Position numbers and translations under genes: made by a program. The notes under the pieces were generated by a model that worked only from the letters and a program-made list of their open reading frames with translations, did not search any database and was not told the origin of the DNA. 46,741 bases of DNA from contig NZ_BCQW01000023.1 of the NCBI RefSeq assembly GCF_001552275.1, positions 1 to 46,741 on the forward strand. Reading direction: 5' to 3'. Numbering within the stretch: the first letter of the stretch is position 1; each line of letters starts with the position of its first letter. Source of the stretch: Amphibacillus sediminis NBRC 103570 (lineage in GTDB: Bacteria; Bacillota; Bacilli; Bacillales; Amphibacillaceae). Below are positions 15,469 through 24,089 of the stretch, one piece after another.

Positions 15469-17338
15469 CTAATGTATCAATCGAAGCGAGCGAAGTATAA
15501 ATATTAATTCTACCTGCAAAAATTCTTTCTGTACTGATATTATTTTCTCTAAGATGTTTAATACAAATCCCTACTAGCTGATGGTAAATAAATAAAATAT
15601 TATCATAGGAAACATACTCAGCTGAACGAATCTCATGACTGATTACTTCCAATTCTTTAATGATACGATTGAGGTCACCATTATCGATAAAATTGAGTAT
15701 ACGCCTCTCGCTATTGAGCGGATAGATATATTTTTTATCATAATCTTTTTTCTCACTCCAATAAGTTATGCCACCGCTTCCTTTAATCATACGGTGCTTG
15801 ATGACCTCTAGTGCCTCATCAAAGCAAACAGACACCCTTTCCGTAGCCGCTTTGGGGCTACTAACGCCGATCGTCACAGTATGAGTCAAAATTTGCTCCG
15901 CTCTGTTCATTATTTTTTTTAGTGCAGTATGAATTTCGGAATCGATCTCACTCGTTTCAGATCGATCATAATTGATGACGATAACAAAACAACCATCTCC
16001 TTGATTGATACATCGTGCCACGATATGATCTGGAAACAATCGATCACATGCCGAGGTAAAAAGATAAATATGGTAACTGCGAGTTTCAGGATTATATTTG
16101 TTAAGATAGTGCCTATATTGATCAATTGAGGTAACCGCAACAAGAAAGCAAGTGGCAGGAAACATTTCAGTCACACGTGAAGACCATTCACCTTGCAGTA
16201 AATTATGAATGGCAAGACTATCTGAATCATGCTCTCGTATATTTAACATCCTCTGAAGATCTTCTTCTTTTTCTTGCATCTTCCTAAACGCGATCTCTAG
16301 AAAAGCCAGTTCATTCCTTCCTTTGATGCCTAAATTAGTACGCAAACTCAAATTTTGAACTAAATCCCTTAATGGTTTGGATAACCATATAGCCAGAAAA
16401 ATCGTTAAGATGATTCCTATTAAAATAATAAAAACAGTAAGCAAAACAATACTTCTCTGCAGGCTATGCGTGGTCATCATCAACTCACTAACTGAATAAA
16501 TCCCCACATTTATCCACTCTGATTTCTTGGAACGAGACCAAGTATAAAGCAACCGTTCTCCATTAAGTTCTCGGAACATATAGCCTTCCATGAGGCTATT
16601 CTCAAATATTTCACTTATGTATGGTTCATTTGTGCCATCCTTTAATAGATAGTTCTTATCACTGTGAGAGATTATCGTACCATTAGCTTTCATGATCAAA
16701 TACTCTTGTTTACTTGTGTCAGATGATCGGAAATAATTTTCAAATTCACTTTCCATTAAATTGACAACAATTGTCCCACTCGTATTTGTGGATAGTTGAT
16801 TAAGTGGTAGTACATAGGAAATGACACTCACCCCGGAATCAAGCTTACGTGGATACCATACGCCCCTTATCCCTCTTCGCTCAGTAAGGGCATCCTCTAT
16901 CCAGTCAATCGATTCATATCTCTCTAAATTCGTTATCCCCTTATCGGTTGTTACGACATAATCAGATTCATTTAGATAAAAAAAGATCGAGTACACCCCA
17001 TCTCCCCAGCTCTTCAATTGCATTAGTTTACTTAGTACAAGACGCGCATCGAGTACATGCTGAAAATTTGAATTTAATTCTGAATAGCTTTTGTATGAAT
17101 GAATTTGATCGAAGATGTTTGTGCCAGTAAGGGCTACGGTATTTTGAGATAAATTGTTCATCGCATTTTCGGAAAGCATTCGATTGGCATTTAGTTCGGC
17201 TAAAGAAGACTCTGCAATGGCGCTTTCTGAGTTCCGCACGATTTGTTCTCCACTATACCAGGTTAAGATAGCAATTGGGATAGCCATAATGCAGAACAGG
17301 ATAACAATCAATTGTAACATTAGTGGAAGTCGATTCAT
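15434..17338 (-). CDS. Membrane sensor part of an AraC-family regulator (frameshifted)
   Basis: 634 residues. A first transmembrane helix (about 8-28, LIVILFCIMAIPIAILTW), an extracellular sensor region of Cache type (about 40-290), a second helix (about 298-322, IVLLTVFIILIGIILTIFLA), then a HAMP-like and cytoplasmic region that ends abruptly in LENCLRYFF before a TGA in a T8 run. The DNA-binding domain continues in the next frame. I start at the ATG at 17338 (AAGGGG about 7 nt upstream). A longer frame to 17446 runs into a repeat element and is not real. Proteins of this build in Firmicutes usually control neighbouring sugar-uptake genes, so the PTS-sulfatase operon directly downstream is the likely target. 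A cre site lies upstream. Confidence 0.85.
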   Translation of the reverse strand: MNRLPLMLQLIVILFCIMAIPIAILTWYSGEQIVRNSESAIAESSLAELNANRMLSENAMNNLSQNTVALTGTNIFDQIHSYKSYSELNSNFQHVLDARLVLSKLMQLKSWGDGVYSIFFYLNESDYVVTTDKGITNLERYESIDWIEDALTERRGIRGVWYPRKLDSGVSVISYVLPLNQLSTNTSGTIVVNLMESEFENYFRSSDTSKQEYLIMKANGTIISHSDKNYLLKDGTNEPYISEIFENSLMEGYMFRELNGERLLYTWSRSKKSEWINVGIYSVSELMMTTHSLQRSIVLLTVFIILIGIILTIFLAIWLSKPLRDLVQNLSLRTNLGIKGRNELAFLEIAFRKMQEKEEDLQRMLNIREHDSDSLAIHNLLQGEWSSRVTEMFPATCFLVAVTSIDQYRHYLNKYNPETRSYHIYLFTSACDRLFPDHIVARCINQGDGCFVIVINYDRSETSEIDSEIHTALKKIMNRAEQILTHTVTIGVSSPKAATERVSVCFDEALEVIKHRMIKGSGGITYWSEKKDYDKKYIYPLNSERRILNFIDNGDLNRIIKELEVISHEIRSAEYVSYDNILFIYHQLVGICIKHLRENNISTERIFAGRINIYTSLASIDTLDELENCLRYFF

Positions 17339-17360
17339 ATCAAGCCCCTTCCTAATAAAA

Positions 17361-17415
17361 TCAAATGCACCTTGGCGTATTTGTGCCCAGAGTTTATCGA
17401 GCAAAGCTCGATAAA
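17361..17415. repeat. 55-bp repeat shared with 36306-36360
   Basis: Starts TCAAATGCACCTTGGCG and ends TCGATAAA, matching about 43 of 55 positions with the stretch at 36306-36360. Its right end contains the perfect palindrome TTTATCGAGC/GCTCGATAAA. It abuts structured repeat copy B exactly and lies just upstream of the regulator start. Confidence 0.65.
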
Positions 17416-17663
17416 GTGAAACTTCGTTCAGTGGTTTTCGACGCATAGAGTGTGCTCGTGCAGACGTTGCGACACGACGTCGCGAACTTAGTCAGCTTCC
17501 TCTCACCCCCACTGAACGTTAGTTGAACCAATCGGGCCGTTACCGACTGTTGGATCTCCCACTTAGACATAATTGTGTTCACTTATTTCTTGTAGTGGGA
17601 GGCTTACAAAAGCCCTTCGATGGGGCGAATAATCGCAGCCCTAGCCAGTTACACTGCGATAAA
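17416..17663. repeat. Structured repeat element, copy B
   Basis: 248-bp copy of the element at 14551 and 44724, from GTGAAACTTCGTTCAGTGG to ACTGCGATAAA. The right part, with the stems CTCCCACTTAG...TAGTGGGAG and ATCGCAG...CTGCGAT, is kept. It sits between the regulator gene and its cre site, so transcription of the regulator must run through it. Confidence 0.8.
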
Positions 17664-17686
17664 ATGGTAGACTTCTGCTAAAGATT

Positions 17687-17700
17687 TTAAAGCGCTTACA
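17687..17700. promoter_or_regulatory. cre site upstream of the sensor-regulator gene
   Basis: TTAAAGCGCTTACA differs from the cre consensus TGWNANCGNTNWCA at one position. A TATAAT hexamer on the minus strand lies directly upstream (plus-strand ATTATA at 17701-17706), so the site falls just after a possible -10 box. Confidence 0.6.
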
Positions 17701-17798
17701 TTATATTGATACAATCATTTTATTTATAATTTATTTACTGTTTTGTCTATTTATACTTAATATTCATCTTGCAAGTCCTCCCTAAAAGTATTTGTTAC

Positions 17799-17922
17799 AG
17801 CGACGAATGAGAAGCATCCTGGTCAGTCATCAGCAAACGGATCATAGCCATTTTACACAAGTAGCACGAACACAACCAACCATGAGATGCGACACTTATC
17901 CTTTAGGGATTTTTAAGCATCC
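17799..17922. repeat. Degraded intergenic repeat, copy 2
   Basis: Resembles the element at 10169-10307, best in the right half (CACAAGTAGC, ACCAACCATGAGATGCG, then GGGATTTTTAAGCATCC). The terminal TTCAAAA/TTTTGAA ends are worn. No gene was seen in 17664-18048. Confidence 0.45.
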
Positions 17923-18048
17923 TCTTAAACCCCATTAATATGATAGTTTACCTAGATACCTTAGTAAACGATCAATATTGATTCTCTTTGTCATAAATGA
18001 TACATCATTACCTATAGTCCAATGATAGACTGGTTAGAGATGTTACAT

Positions 18049-18085
18049 AAAAAAAGCAAGCCTGATCAAAGCCAGCTTGCTTTTT
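18049..18085 (-). terminator. Intrinsic terminator of the GntR gene
   Basis: AAAAAAGCAAGC and GCTTGCTTTTT form a stem with an 11-14 nt loop and a run of six Ts on the minus strand, ending 2 bp from the GntR stop codon. Confidence 0.88.
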
Positions 18086-18086
18086 C

Positions 18087-18806
18087 CTATTTACCCCTAA
18101 CAGATTGATATTGATATTCATCACCGTTTAAAATCAGCTCAGTATAGTCAAGGAGTTGACCATTTGATAAATACGTTGAATTCAACACCTTCAGCACCGG
18201 TGTAGAAGGATCACAACCAAAATACTTCACCACTTCTTCCGAAGGCATAATTGGGACAACAATGTGATGCGAGTGATCGATGGTTTCTTGTGTTGACTCT
18301 TCTATAAAGCGATATTTCGACTTGCTCATTTTATCATAAGAAAGATTCGGATAGACCTTTACGTCCATATAGTTCGTCTCTAGCATCATTGGCACGTCAT
18401 CTGCTTTTCTAAGTCGTTTAATAAAATAAATGGGTTCACCTTTGTTAATCGATAGCTTTTTAGCAATATCGTCATTGGCCGGAGTAACCTTGAATTCAAT
18501 AATTTCGGTAGAAGCTTGCTTGCCTGATTCACGCATTTCCTCTGTAAAGCTTTTAATATTTGTTGACCTTTCCACAACTTTTTGATTCGTGACAAAGGTT
18601 CCACTTCCCTGACTTCTAGATAAGAAACCTTTAGCAACTAAGTTATTGGTCGCCTGCCGAACTGTTACACGACTGACCTTAAACTTATCAATTAATTCCT
18701 GCTCAGTTTCAATTGGACTACCTTTTTGATATTCCCCGCCTTTTATTTTTTGTAGAATATAATCTTCTATTATTTTATATTTAGGGATTTTTTTTGGTTT
18801 TGCCAT
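18087..18806 (-). CDS. GntR family regulator with UTRA effector domain (HutC subfamily)
   Basis: 239-residue repressor. The N-terminal winged HTH is at about 8-72 (KYKIIEDYILQKIKGGEYQK, LIDKFKVSRVTVRQATNNL, then SQGSGTFV). The C-terminal UTRA ligand domain is at about 90-235 (EPIYFIKRLRKADDVPMMLE, PNLSYDKM, ELILNGDEYQYQS). The start is the ATG at 18806, with GGAGG 9 nt upstream; a 22-residue longer frame would include the promoter. Proteins of this type usually sense phosphorylated sugars; GlcNAc-regulators of the NagR type belong here, so control of the nearby amino-sugar locus is possible but unproven. A TATAAT box and a spaced inverted repeat lie upstream, suggesting autoregulation. Confidence 0.93.
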   Translation of the reverse strand: MAKPKKIPKYKIIEDYILQKIKGGEYQKGSPIETEQELIDKFKVSRVTVRQATNNLVAKGFLSRSQGSGTFVTNQKVVERSTNIKSFTEEMRESGKQASTEIIEFKVTPANDDIAKKLSINKGEPIYFIKRLRKADDVPMMLETNYMDVKVYPNLSYDKMSKSKYRFIEESTQETIDHSHHIVVPIMPSEEVVKYFGCDPSTPVLKVLNSTYLSNGQLLDYTELILNGDEYQYQSVRGK

Positions 18807-18832
18807 TACCCCAAACCTCCAAATCAAAATGT

Positions 18833-18885
18833 ATTCAAACTGTCTAGATTTATTATAACAAATGTTATCCATGTTCAGTCTGAAT
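18833..18885 (-). promoter_or_regulatory. GntR promoter with a spaced inverted repeat
   Basis: A minus-strand TATAAT (plus-strand ATTATA at 18852-18857) lies between ATTCAAACTG (18833-18842) and CAGTCTGAAT (18876-18885), which pair at 9 of 10 positions. The arrangement suits an autorepressor flanking its own -10 region. The region 18886-19198 upstream shows nothing else I recognise. Confidence 0.5.
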
Positions 18886-19198
18886 ATTTTAGGTCTCTAT
18901 GTATCGAAATAGTGAACAAAAAATTAAGCAAGAACTTGCAAAATAATGCCAGGTTTAATGGTCTTTTAGTTAAGTAAACCATCGATCATTTGCTTTAGAT
19001 AAACGAGCACTTTATAATGAGCTTATTAGCAAAAGACAATAGCTTAGTTAAGCCAACCAGCATTAATACAGGCACGATCAAAGACTTGATAATTAAAGGC
19101 AATCTATTGATTGCAAACCTAGCATCCATGAAGATAAGCTAATCGTTATTGATTTGTTCAGCTAGACAAGAGCAGCTTAACAACCATTGAGGTGATTG

Positions 19199-19696
19199 AT
19201 GTTGAAAATCTATGCCATTGAGAATTTACCCAAAAATAAGATGATAGAATTTTTCAAGCTTCATTGGGGAAGTCCAGAAATGGTTATTTCCAGTGGAGTT
19301 TATGATTGTAGTACCCTAGATGGCTTTGCAGTTGTAAACGAAGAAGTCGAAATAATCGGCTTGATCACTTACATAATGAGAACTAACGAATGTGAGATCA
19401 TATCATTAGATAGTGTTGATAAAGGTAAAGGAAAAGGTACAGCCTTAGTTCAAGAAGTAGAAAAGCTTGCAATGAAGAAGAAGTGTACACGCATTAAAGT
19501 TATAACAACTAACGATAACCTATTAGCATTAAAGTTTTATCAAAAAAGAGGTTTTTTTATCTCCAAAATTATCAATCATGCCGTTGAGAAAGCAAGAGCG
19601 TTAAAACCAGAGATACCCTTAATTGGTTATGATGGTATCCCTATTAGAGATGAACTTGTATTGATCAAGCCATTGAATGAACGTGGATTGGGCTAG
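19199..19696 (+). CDS. GNAT family N-acetyltransferase
   Basis: 165-residue protein with the GNAT acetyl-CoA signature: the pyrophosphate loop around residues 74-82 (DKGKGKGTALVQEVEKLA) and motif B near NDNLLALKFYQKRGF. The end of the protein (IPLIGYDGIPIRDELVLIKPL) is typical for small Bacillus acetyltransferases of unknown substrate. I start at the ATG at 19199, preceded by GAGGTG; a TTG one codon earlier is possible. It is a single plus-strand gene between two minus-strand genes. No context points to its substrate. Confidence 0.9.
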   Translation: MLKIYAIENLPKNKMIEFFKLHWGSPEMVISSGVYDCSTLDGFAVVNEEVEIIGLITYIMRTNECEIISLDSVDKGKGKGTALVQEVEKLAMKKKCTRIKVITTNDNLLALKFYQKRGFFISKIINHAVEKARALKPEIPLIGYDGIPIRDELVLIKPLNERGLG

Positions 19697-19947
19697 ATTA
19701 GTAATCATTAATATTGAAACTATGGTAAAACATTCAGCTCAGCTCTACATGAAAACTAGAGCTGCTATCGCCTCAGGAGATGAAGGCTTCAACATAGACA
19801 AACCATGAACAAAATAGCTTGATATATTTCAACAAATTTCAGATATTTGATCTGCTCATGGATCAATGTCTTATTTTCCTCAATTATATTCGGGTTTACT
19901 TTACTATATCTCCAGTCGTTATTCTGATGATTTTAACGTTAATAGAC
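19697..19947. other. Intergenic region
   Basis: Some 250 bp between the acetyltransferase and the hairpin before the TauE/SafE gene. No gene or RNA structure recognised. Confidence 0.3.
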
Positions 19948-19986
19948 GAGAATACTCTACCCTATTAAGTAAGCTGGAGTATTCTC
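19948..19986. terminator. Hairpin between convergent genes
   Basis: GAGAATACTC and GAGTATTCTC form a 10-bp perfect stem. It lies between the convergent GNAT and TauE/SafE genes and may serve both, although U-runs are short. Confidence 0.55.
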
Positions 19987-20009
19987 ATCTTCTATAACAC
20001 GAGCTATCA

Positions 20010-20801
20010 TTAATTAGCTAGCCCCGCATACACCAAAAGATTATAAGCATTAAGAAAAATAATTCCGACAATAAGGGTGTTAAAAATTAGCTCTACATGT
20101 CTCACCGTTAACCAAATCCTTAGCCGTGAACCTAGTAAACCACCTGTTATTCCCCCAACGATCATAACTGGGAGCATCGTTAAATGATAGTCAGAAACAT
20201 CCGTTGTAAAAAACACGACAAGCATCCCGGATAGTTGGGCGAAGAAAATAATAAAGATGGAGTTAAGTGCAGCAGCTTTGGCATCCATTGAAAATAACCA
20301 ACTCAAAATCGCAACATTTAATGGTCCGCCGCCAATCCCTAGAAATGCAGCAGCTAGCCCCAAAGTCAAGCCAACCATGAGAATCACGAGTGGATGTTTA
20401 ATCTGATAGGTTTTAAAGTTTTGCCGGTATTTAATAAAAATAAAAATAATTACTAAAATGACAATCAACAAAGACGACTGAATCCAGCCGACATGTTGAG
20501 ATAATTGTACACTTGTAAAAATACGATTAAAGATACTTTTACCTAACGTTCCACCGATAACTGAACCTATGGCAATTAAAAAGCTTTGAACACGTTTAAC
20601 TTGTTGTCCCTGTTTGTTCGAGCTAATTAACGATACACTCGACATAGCCAATACACAGGCCCCTGATAAGACACCAATACTAGCCAAATCATAGTGACCA
20701 AAGAAGTCCAGCACAGGTTTAAGGATGACACCACCGCTTAAACCCGCCATGGCACCAGCAAAAGTAGCTAAAAATCCAATTAAAAGATAGATAACAAACA
20801 T
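20010..20801 (-). CDS. TauE/SafE family membrane transporter
   Basis: 263-residue protein with about eight hydrophobic segments and two inverted-repeat halves. The family stretches are clear: AGAMAGLSGGVILKPVLDFFG near the N-terminus and ITLGLAAAFLGIGGGPLN-like sequence (LTLGLAAAFLGIGGGPLN) in the second half. Members export or import sulfur anions or organic sulfonates such as sulfite, sulfoacetate or taurine. A role in removing sulfate or sulfite released by the sulfatase locus is tempting but the two are 6 kb apart with other genes between. It is transcribed alone, divergently from the response regulator. Confidence 0.88.
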   Translation of the reverse strand: MFVIYLLIGFLATFAGAMAGLSGGVILKPVLDFFGHYDLASIGVLSGACVLAMSSVSLISSNKQGQQVKRVQSFLIAIGSVIGGTLGKSIFNRIFTSVQLSQHVGWIQSSLLIVILVIIFIFIKYRQNFKTYQIKHPLVILMVGLTLGLAAAFLGIGGGPLNVAILSWLFSMDAKAAALNSIFIIFFAQLSGMLVVFFTTDVSDYHLTMLPVMIVGGITGGLLGSRLRIWLTVRHVELIFNTLIVGIIFLNAYNLLVYAGLAN

Positions 20802-20938
20802 TAACAGTCCCCCTTGTCAACAATCTATTTAGTATAGCATGTTACCGTCGTTTTAGTCAGGTGTGATTCAGCCCTAGTCCAATGATATAAAGTCAGGTAC
20901 AATGGAACAGAATAAAGAGAAAAGTGCGGTGAGTGATT

Positions 20939-21634
20939 ATGTTTAAAATCCTACTAATTGAAGATGATCAAACGCTATGCCAGGAAATCAAAACCCGTTT
21001 ATCTGCGTGGTCTTATTCTGTTTATACCATTGATCACTATGACCAAGTTATGCAACAGTTCTCATCGATAGCACCTGATTTAGTCATTATTGATATCCAA
21101 TTACCAAAATTCGATGGCTTTCATTGGTGTCGGATGATTCGTTCACATTCAAGTGTCCCGATTATTTTCCTTTCCTCTAGAGATCATCCAACAGATATGG
21201 TAATGTCGATGCAGCTAGGAGCTGATGATTATATTCAAAAACCATTTAATTTTGATGTTTTAATTGCAAAGATTCAGGCAATTTTGCGCCGCGTTTATAA
21301 TTATAATAATGATGTCATCCAGCTTAAAAGCTGGTGTGGTTCAACGATAGACCTAGAGAAAAATACAATAGCAAAAGACAACGAGCAGATTGAGCTGACT
21401 AAGAACGAAGCCTTTATTTTAAAGGTTTTAATTGAACATAAAAACAAGATTGTTAGTCGTGATCAATTGATGGAGGCTTTATGGCAAGACAGTCGCTTTA
21501 TTAGTGACAATACATTAACCGTTAATGTGAACCGGTTAAGAAAAAAGCTTGATGAGCTAGGACTGGGACAATATATTCAAACAAAAGTTGGACACGGCTA
21601 TATCGCTTTAGAAGAGGAGATTAAATATGATTAG
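20939..21634 (+). CDS. OmpR-family response regulator, BceR-like
   Basis: 231 residues. Receiver domain about 1-118, with phospho-acceptor D52 (LVIIDIQLPKFDGF), acidic pair E8/D9/D10 (LIEDDQ), the conserved Ser of FLSSRD and Lys of IQKPF. The C-terminal winged helix is about 130-228 (ELTKNEAFILKVLIEH, then TVNVNRLRKKLDELG). The start is the ATG at 20939; a GTG two codons upstream is less likely. It overlaps the kinase gene by 8 bp, so they form one operon. Together with the FtsX-type ABC transporter 3.4 kb downstream it makes a Bce-type antimicrobial-peptide sensing and resistance module. Its likely operator is the repeat before the ABC genes. Confidence 0.92.
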   Translation: MFKILLIEDDQTLCQEIKTRLSAWSYSVYTIDHYDQVMQQFSSIAPDLVIIDIQLPKFDGFHWCRMIRSHSSVPIIFLSSRDHPTDMVMSMQLGADDYIQKPFNFDVLIAKIQAILRRVYNYNNDVIQLKSWCGSTIDLEKNTIAKDNEQIELTKNEAFILKVLIEHKNKIVSRDQLMEALWQDSRFISDNTLTVNVNRLRKKLDELGLGQYIQTKVGHGYIALEEEIKYD

Positions 21635-22616
21635 AACCTATTTAATTGAACGACGTAGCTGGTTGTTCTTCTTCGTAAGCATGCAGTTGCTTGGCTTTTT
21701 TATTGCCGTCTTAGATCCTACTCTATCCGTAAAAGGAATGCTTTATCTTAATTTGCTATCAAGCTTATTGTTTATCGCCTTCATTTCTATTCGGTACCGC
21801 AAGGAGGCTCCCTTCTACCGGGCGCTTAAGGAAAGCGATGAGCAGTTAAGCGATCCAAATTCACCATTGGAAAAAATCGTGCATGATTTCATCGAAGCCA
21901 AGCAACTTTCGACAGAAGACATGATTGCCAATAGTGAAGTATGGCTTGAACAAGAAAAAGATGAGATGCTGCGTTGGATCCATGAAGTTAAAACGCCGAT
22001 GACGGCCATGCAATTAATAATTGAACGAATCGAGGATCCTAGCATAAAAGAAAGCTTACGTTATCAGTGGCTTCGTGTCTACTTACTTTTAGACCAACAA
22101 CTTCATCAAAAACGAATGCCATTTATCGAAAACGATTTATTTATTGAAAATATCTTTTTAAATGACATCATTTCAGCAGAGATTAAACCACTTTACACAT
22201 GGTGTAAGCAAAAAGGAATTGGTTTTGACCTTAAATTAGCTGCGACTCATGTAACGAGTGATAGTAAATGGCTTGCTTTTTTGTTAAGACAATTTATCAC
22301 CAATGCGATCAAATATAGTAATAATCATGATATTAGCATTCATTCTTATTCTAAGGCTAATCAAGTCAAACTGGAAATTTCTGATTACGGACGTGGGATT
22401 GCAGCTAAGGATCTGCCACGAATATTTGATAAAGGCTTTACCTCTACTTCACATCATCAGGATCAGGCTTCAACTGGGATGGGACTCTATTTAGCTAAGA
22501 AAATTGCCGCATCGCTCCATATTCAGATTGAGGTTAACTCGAACCTCGGCAAAGGAACATCCTTTATCCTAACCTTCCCTAGTAAAAATGCATGGCTCGC
22601 TCTCACAAGCATGTGA
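21627..22616 (+). CDS. Intramembrane-sensing histidine kinase, BceS-like
   Basis: 329 residues. Two transmembrane helices near the N-terminus (about 12-30 and 37-54) with almost no extracellular loop, as in kinases that sense through their ABC transporter partner. Phospho-acceptor His is H119 in RWIHEVKTPMTAM. The ATPase domain has the N-box FITNAIKYSN, G1 DYGRGI, an F-box-like IFDKGF and G2 TGMGLYLAKKI, so catalysis looks intact. It begins inside the response-regulator gene after GAGGAGA. Its 3' end and stop codon lie within a 53-bp sequence that is repeated in front of the ABC transporter, which shows that the kinase and transporter genes were once adjacent or that DNA was inserted between them. 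Confidence 0.92.
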   Translation: MIRTYLIERRSWLFFFVSMQLLGFFIAVLDPTLSVKGMLYLNLLSSLLFIAFISIRYRKEAPFYRALKESDEQLSDPNSPLEKIVHDFIEAKQLSTEDMIANSEVWLEQEKDEMLRWIHEVKTPMTAMQLIIERIEDPSIKESLRYQWLRVYLLLDQQLHQKRMPFIENDLFIENIFLNDIISAEIKPLYTWCKQKGIGFDLKLAATHVTSDSKWLAFLLRQFITNAIKYSNNHDISIHSYSKANQVKLEISDYGRGIAAKDLPRIFDKGFTSTSHHQDQASTGMGLYLAKKIAASLHIQIEVNSNLGKGTSFILTFPSKNAWLALTSM

Positions 22617-22648
22617 CAAAAACGTCACATGCTTGGTTAATTTGTAAG
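22596..22648. repeat. 53-bp direct repeat, left copy (over the kinase stop)
   Basis: Matches 24941-24993 at 51 of 53 positions. It covers the last codons of the kinase gene and a perfect inverted repeat AAGCATGTGAC/GTCACATGCTT with a 6-nt loop, which includes TGACA-N4-CGTCA, close to the BceR-type operator pattern TNACA-N4-TGTNA. Confidence 0.9.
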
Positions 22649-22771
22649 GAAATAATTAAAGAGAATTTTCAGCTGCAACGTTGTGTATGATTTGATTGCA
22701 ATATTGTGTTGAAAAGTCTTGCCAACACGCTTAATCAGTTGATCAGCGAAATGAATATCATCATAGTACAT
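22637..22771 (-). pseudogene. Possible 44-residue gene remnant
   Basis: A minus-strand frame MYYDDIHFADQLIKRVGKTF... runs for 44 codons to a stop inside the left direct repeat. The composition is protein-like, but there is no ribosome site and its start coincides with the edge of the repeat element at 22770. I do not recognise it. It may be the tail of a gene broken by insertion, or chance. Confidence 0.25.
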
Positions 22772-22917
22772 TCAATCAGTGGGCGTTTACCGTTCTTCTC
22801 CCATTGATTGGCAGTTGAGTAAATCTGGACATTACATCCGTTATCTCCCGCCTAAACAGATTTAGCTCTGCTCTCCAATTTTGAGGTGGACGTTTTACGG
22901 CGGTTATCTGTGATAAA
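22770..22917. repeat. Diverged relative of the structured repeat family
   Basis: 148 bp with the same order of motifs as copies A-C but low identity: ATCAGTGGG, TCTCCCATTGATTGG, CAGTTGAG, CCGTTATCTCCCGCCTA, TTGAGGTGGAC and the end CTGTGATAAA. It lies at the left side of the DNA inserted in the bce locus. The match is by pattern and is uncertain. Confidence 0.45.
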
Positions 22918-23009
22918 AAAAGTAATGTACATGATCCATCTTAATGGATTATACATTACTAAGTTTGGTTATATGACTAAGTATAAAATTCCCCAGTAAT
23001 TCCAGTACA

Positions 23010-23951
23010 CTAGTCTGAGGGCTCAGCAACTATCCTAAATGATCCCTGAGCTTTCACATAAAATCGACCATCCCATATTTCATAGGGGTATGGAAAGGCA
23101 ATAAACTGAATTGTTTCCTTTTCCTCCACTAAAGGCGTTATTAACTCAAAAACTTTTCTCTCGCCTGAACAATTTTCCGGAACATAAAGAGCCTTGTCGT
23201 TGTCAATAAATGGGTATTGGATCCAATCTTTGAAGCCAACGATTATATAATCAATGGGTTCCTCTGATAATAAACTGTTTCCAACATGCATGTAAAACTT
23301 ATCATCTTCACTGATCGAAGAAAATGGTGTGAGATCAACCGATTGTGAACTAATAAATAAATCAGGATCAAGATCATCTTGTATAACCTTATCAGGTTCA
23401 GCGACCGTTAGCATTCTTTCTTTATTATAATTCGGTTGATCCTTTATTATATACCTCTTTACAAATACTTGTTCCAATTGCAAGGCAGTTTCTAATTGAT
23501 AACCCTCAATCATATTATTTGGTTTTCTGACTATAATAATCGCAAGTTCTAAAGTTTCCTCATTAATTGGGACGTCTATTTGTAGTTCATTTTCCGAATG
23601 GGATTCAGCCTCAAATTCAAAAATGTGGTCAATATGAATACCGTCTATGTAAAAAGGAGTTTGGATAAAATTTTGCAATACAATTAGCCCATACTCCTCG
23701 GCTTCTTTCTTTGTATGTTCCAGCCAAACGGTTAATGCCACACGTCCATCCGATACTTCAAGAAGTTCTTCATCGAACAAAAATGCACCAGACCGATCAC
23801 TGATTGACAATCCCACTTCTTCTCTTTCCTGTGTATATGGTTCAGCATTTGAAAGATCCTGTTTGTTCACTCTGTAGATATAGCTTAAAGAAAAAACACA
23901 GATGATCAAAACAACTAGAAAATAGGCTAGTTTTTTTGGGCTTATATTCAC
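23010..23951 (-). CDS. Unknown membrane-anchored extracytoplasmic protein
   Basis: 313 residues; I do not recognise the family. A short N-terminal cytoplasmic part is followed by one hydrophobic helix (about 9-26, AYFLVVLIICVFSLSYI), then a long acidic, beta-rich region outside the cell. It carries few cysteines and no catalytic signature. The start is a GTG preceded by GGGAG at 11 nt. It follows the 162-residue exported protein but a strong terminator lies between them, so it may be expressed by readthrough or its own promoter. It belongs to the segment bounded by 53-bp repeats in the bce locus. A role in envelope stress or peptide sensing is only a guess from location. Confidence 0.75.
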   Translation of the reverse strand: MNISPKKLAYFLVVLIICVFSLSYIYRVNKQDLSNAEPYTQEREEVGLSISDRSGAFLFDEELLEVSDGRVALTVWLEHTKKEAEEYGLIVLQNFIQTPFYIDGIHIDHIFEFEAESHSENELQIDVPINEETLELAIIIVRKPNNMIEGYQLETALQLEQVFVKRYIIKDQPNYNKERMLTVAEPDKVIQDDLDPDLFISSQSVDLTPFSSISEDDKFYMHVGNSLLSEEPIDYIIVGFKDWIQYPFIDNDKALYVPENCSGERKVFELITPLVEEKETIQFIAFPYPYEIWDGRFYVKAQGSFRIVAEPSD

Positions 23952-23973
23952 GATTAACCAACTCCCAACTCGA

Positions 23974-24010
23974 AATAAAAAAAGGTAGTAATAAAGGTCT
24001 TACTACCTTA
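23974..24010 (-). terminator. Intrinsic terminator between the two exported-protein genes
   Basis: AAGGTAGTAA and TTACTACCTT form a 10-bp stem followed on the minus strand by seven Ts. It stands after the 162-residue gene and before the 313-residue gene, so it would limit or block cotranscription. Confidence 0.85.
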
Positions 24011-24011
24011 A

Positions 24012-24089
24012 TTAATGTTACCAATTAGATTTTGTTACGAGAAACGTATCTTAATGCTACCAATTAGATTTTGTTTCGGGATACGTATC
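24012..24089. repeat. 39-bp tandem duplication at the 3' end of the 162-residue gene
   Basis: 24012-24050 and 24051-24089 are two copies of a 39-bp unit with about five differences. The right copy encodes the real C-terminus DTYPETKSNW; the left copy, beyond the stop, would encode DTFLVTKSNW followed by TAA. The last codons were thus duplicated in tandem, and the coding sense of both copies is still visible. Confidence 0.88.

Noticed and set aside
17339-17446. 36 extra N-terminal residues for the sensor-regulator
   Set aside because: They are translated from the 55-bp repeat and element copy B; a proper RBS and a membrane helix follow at the ATG at 17338.
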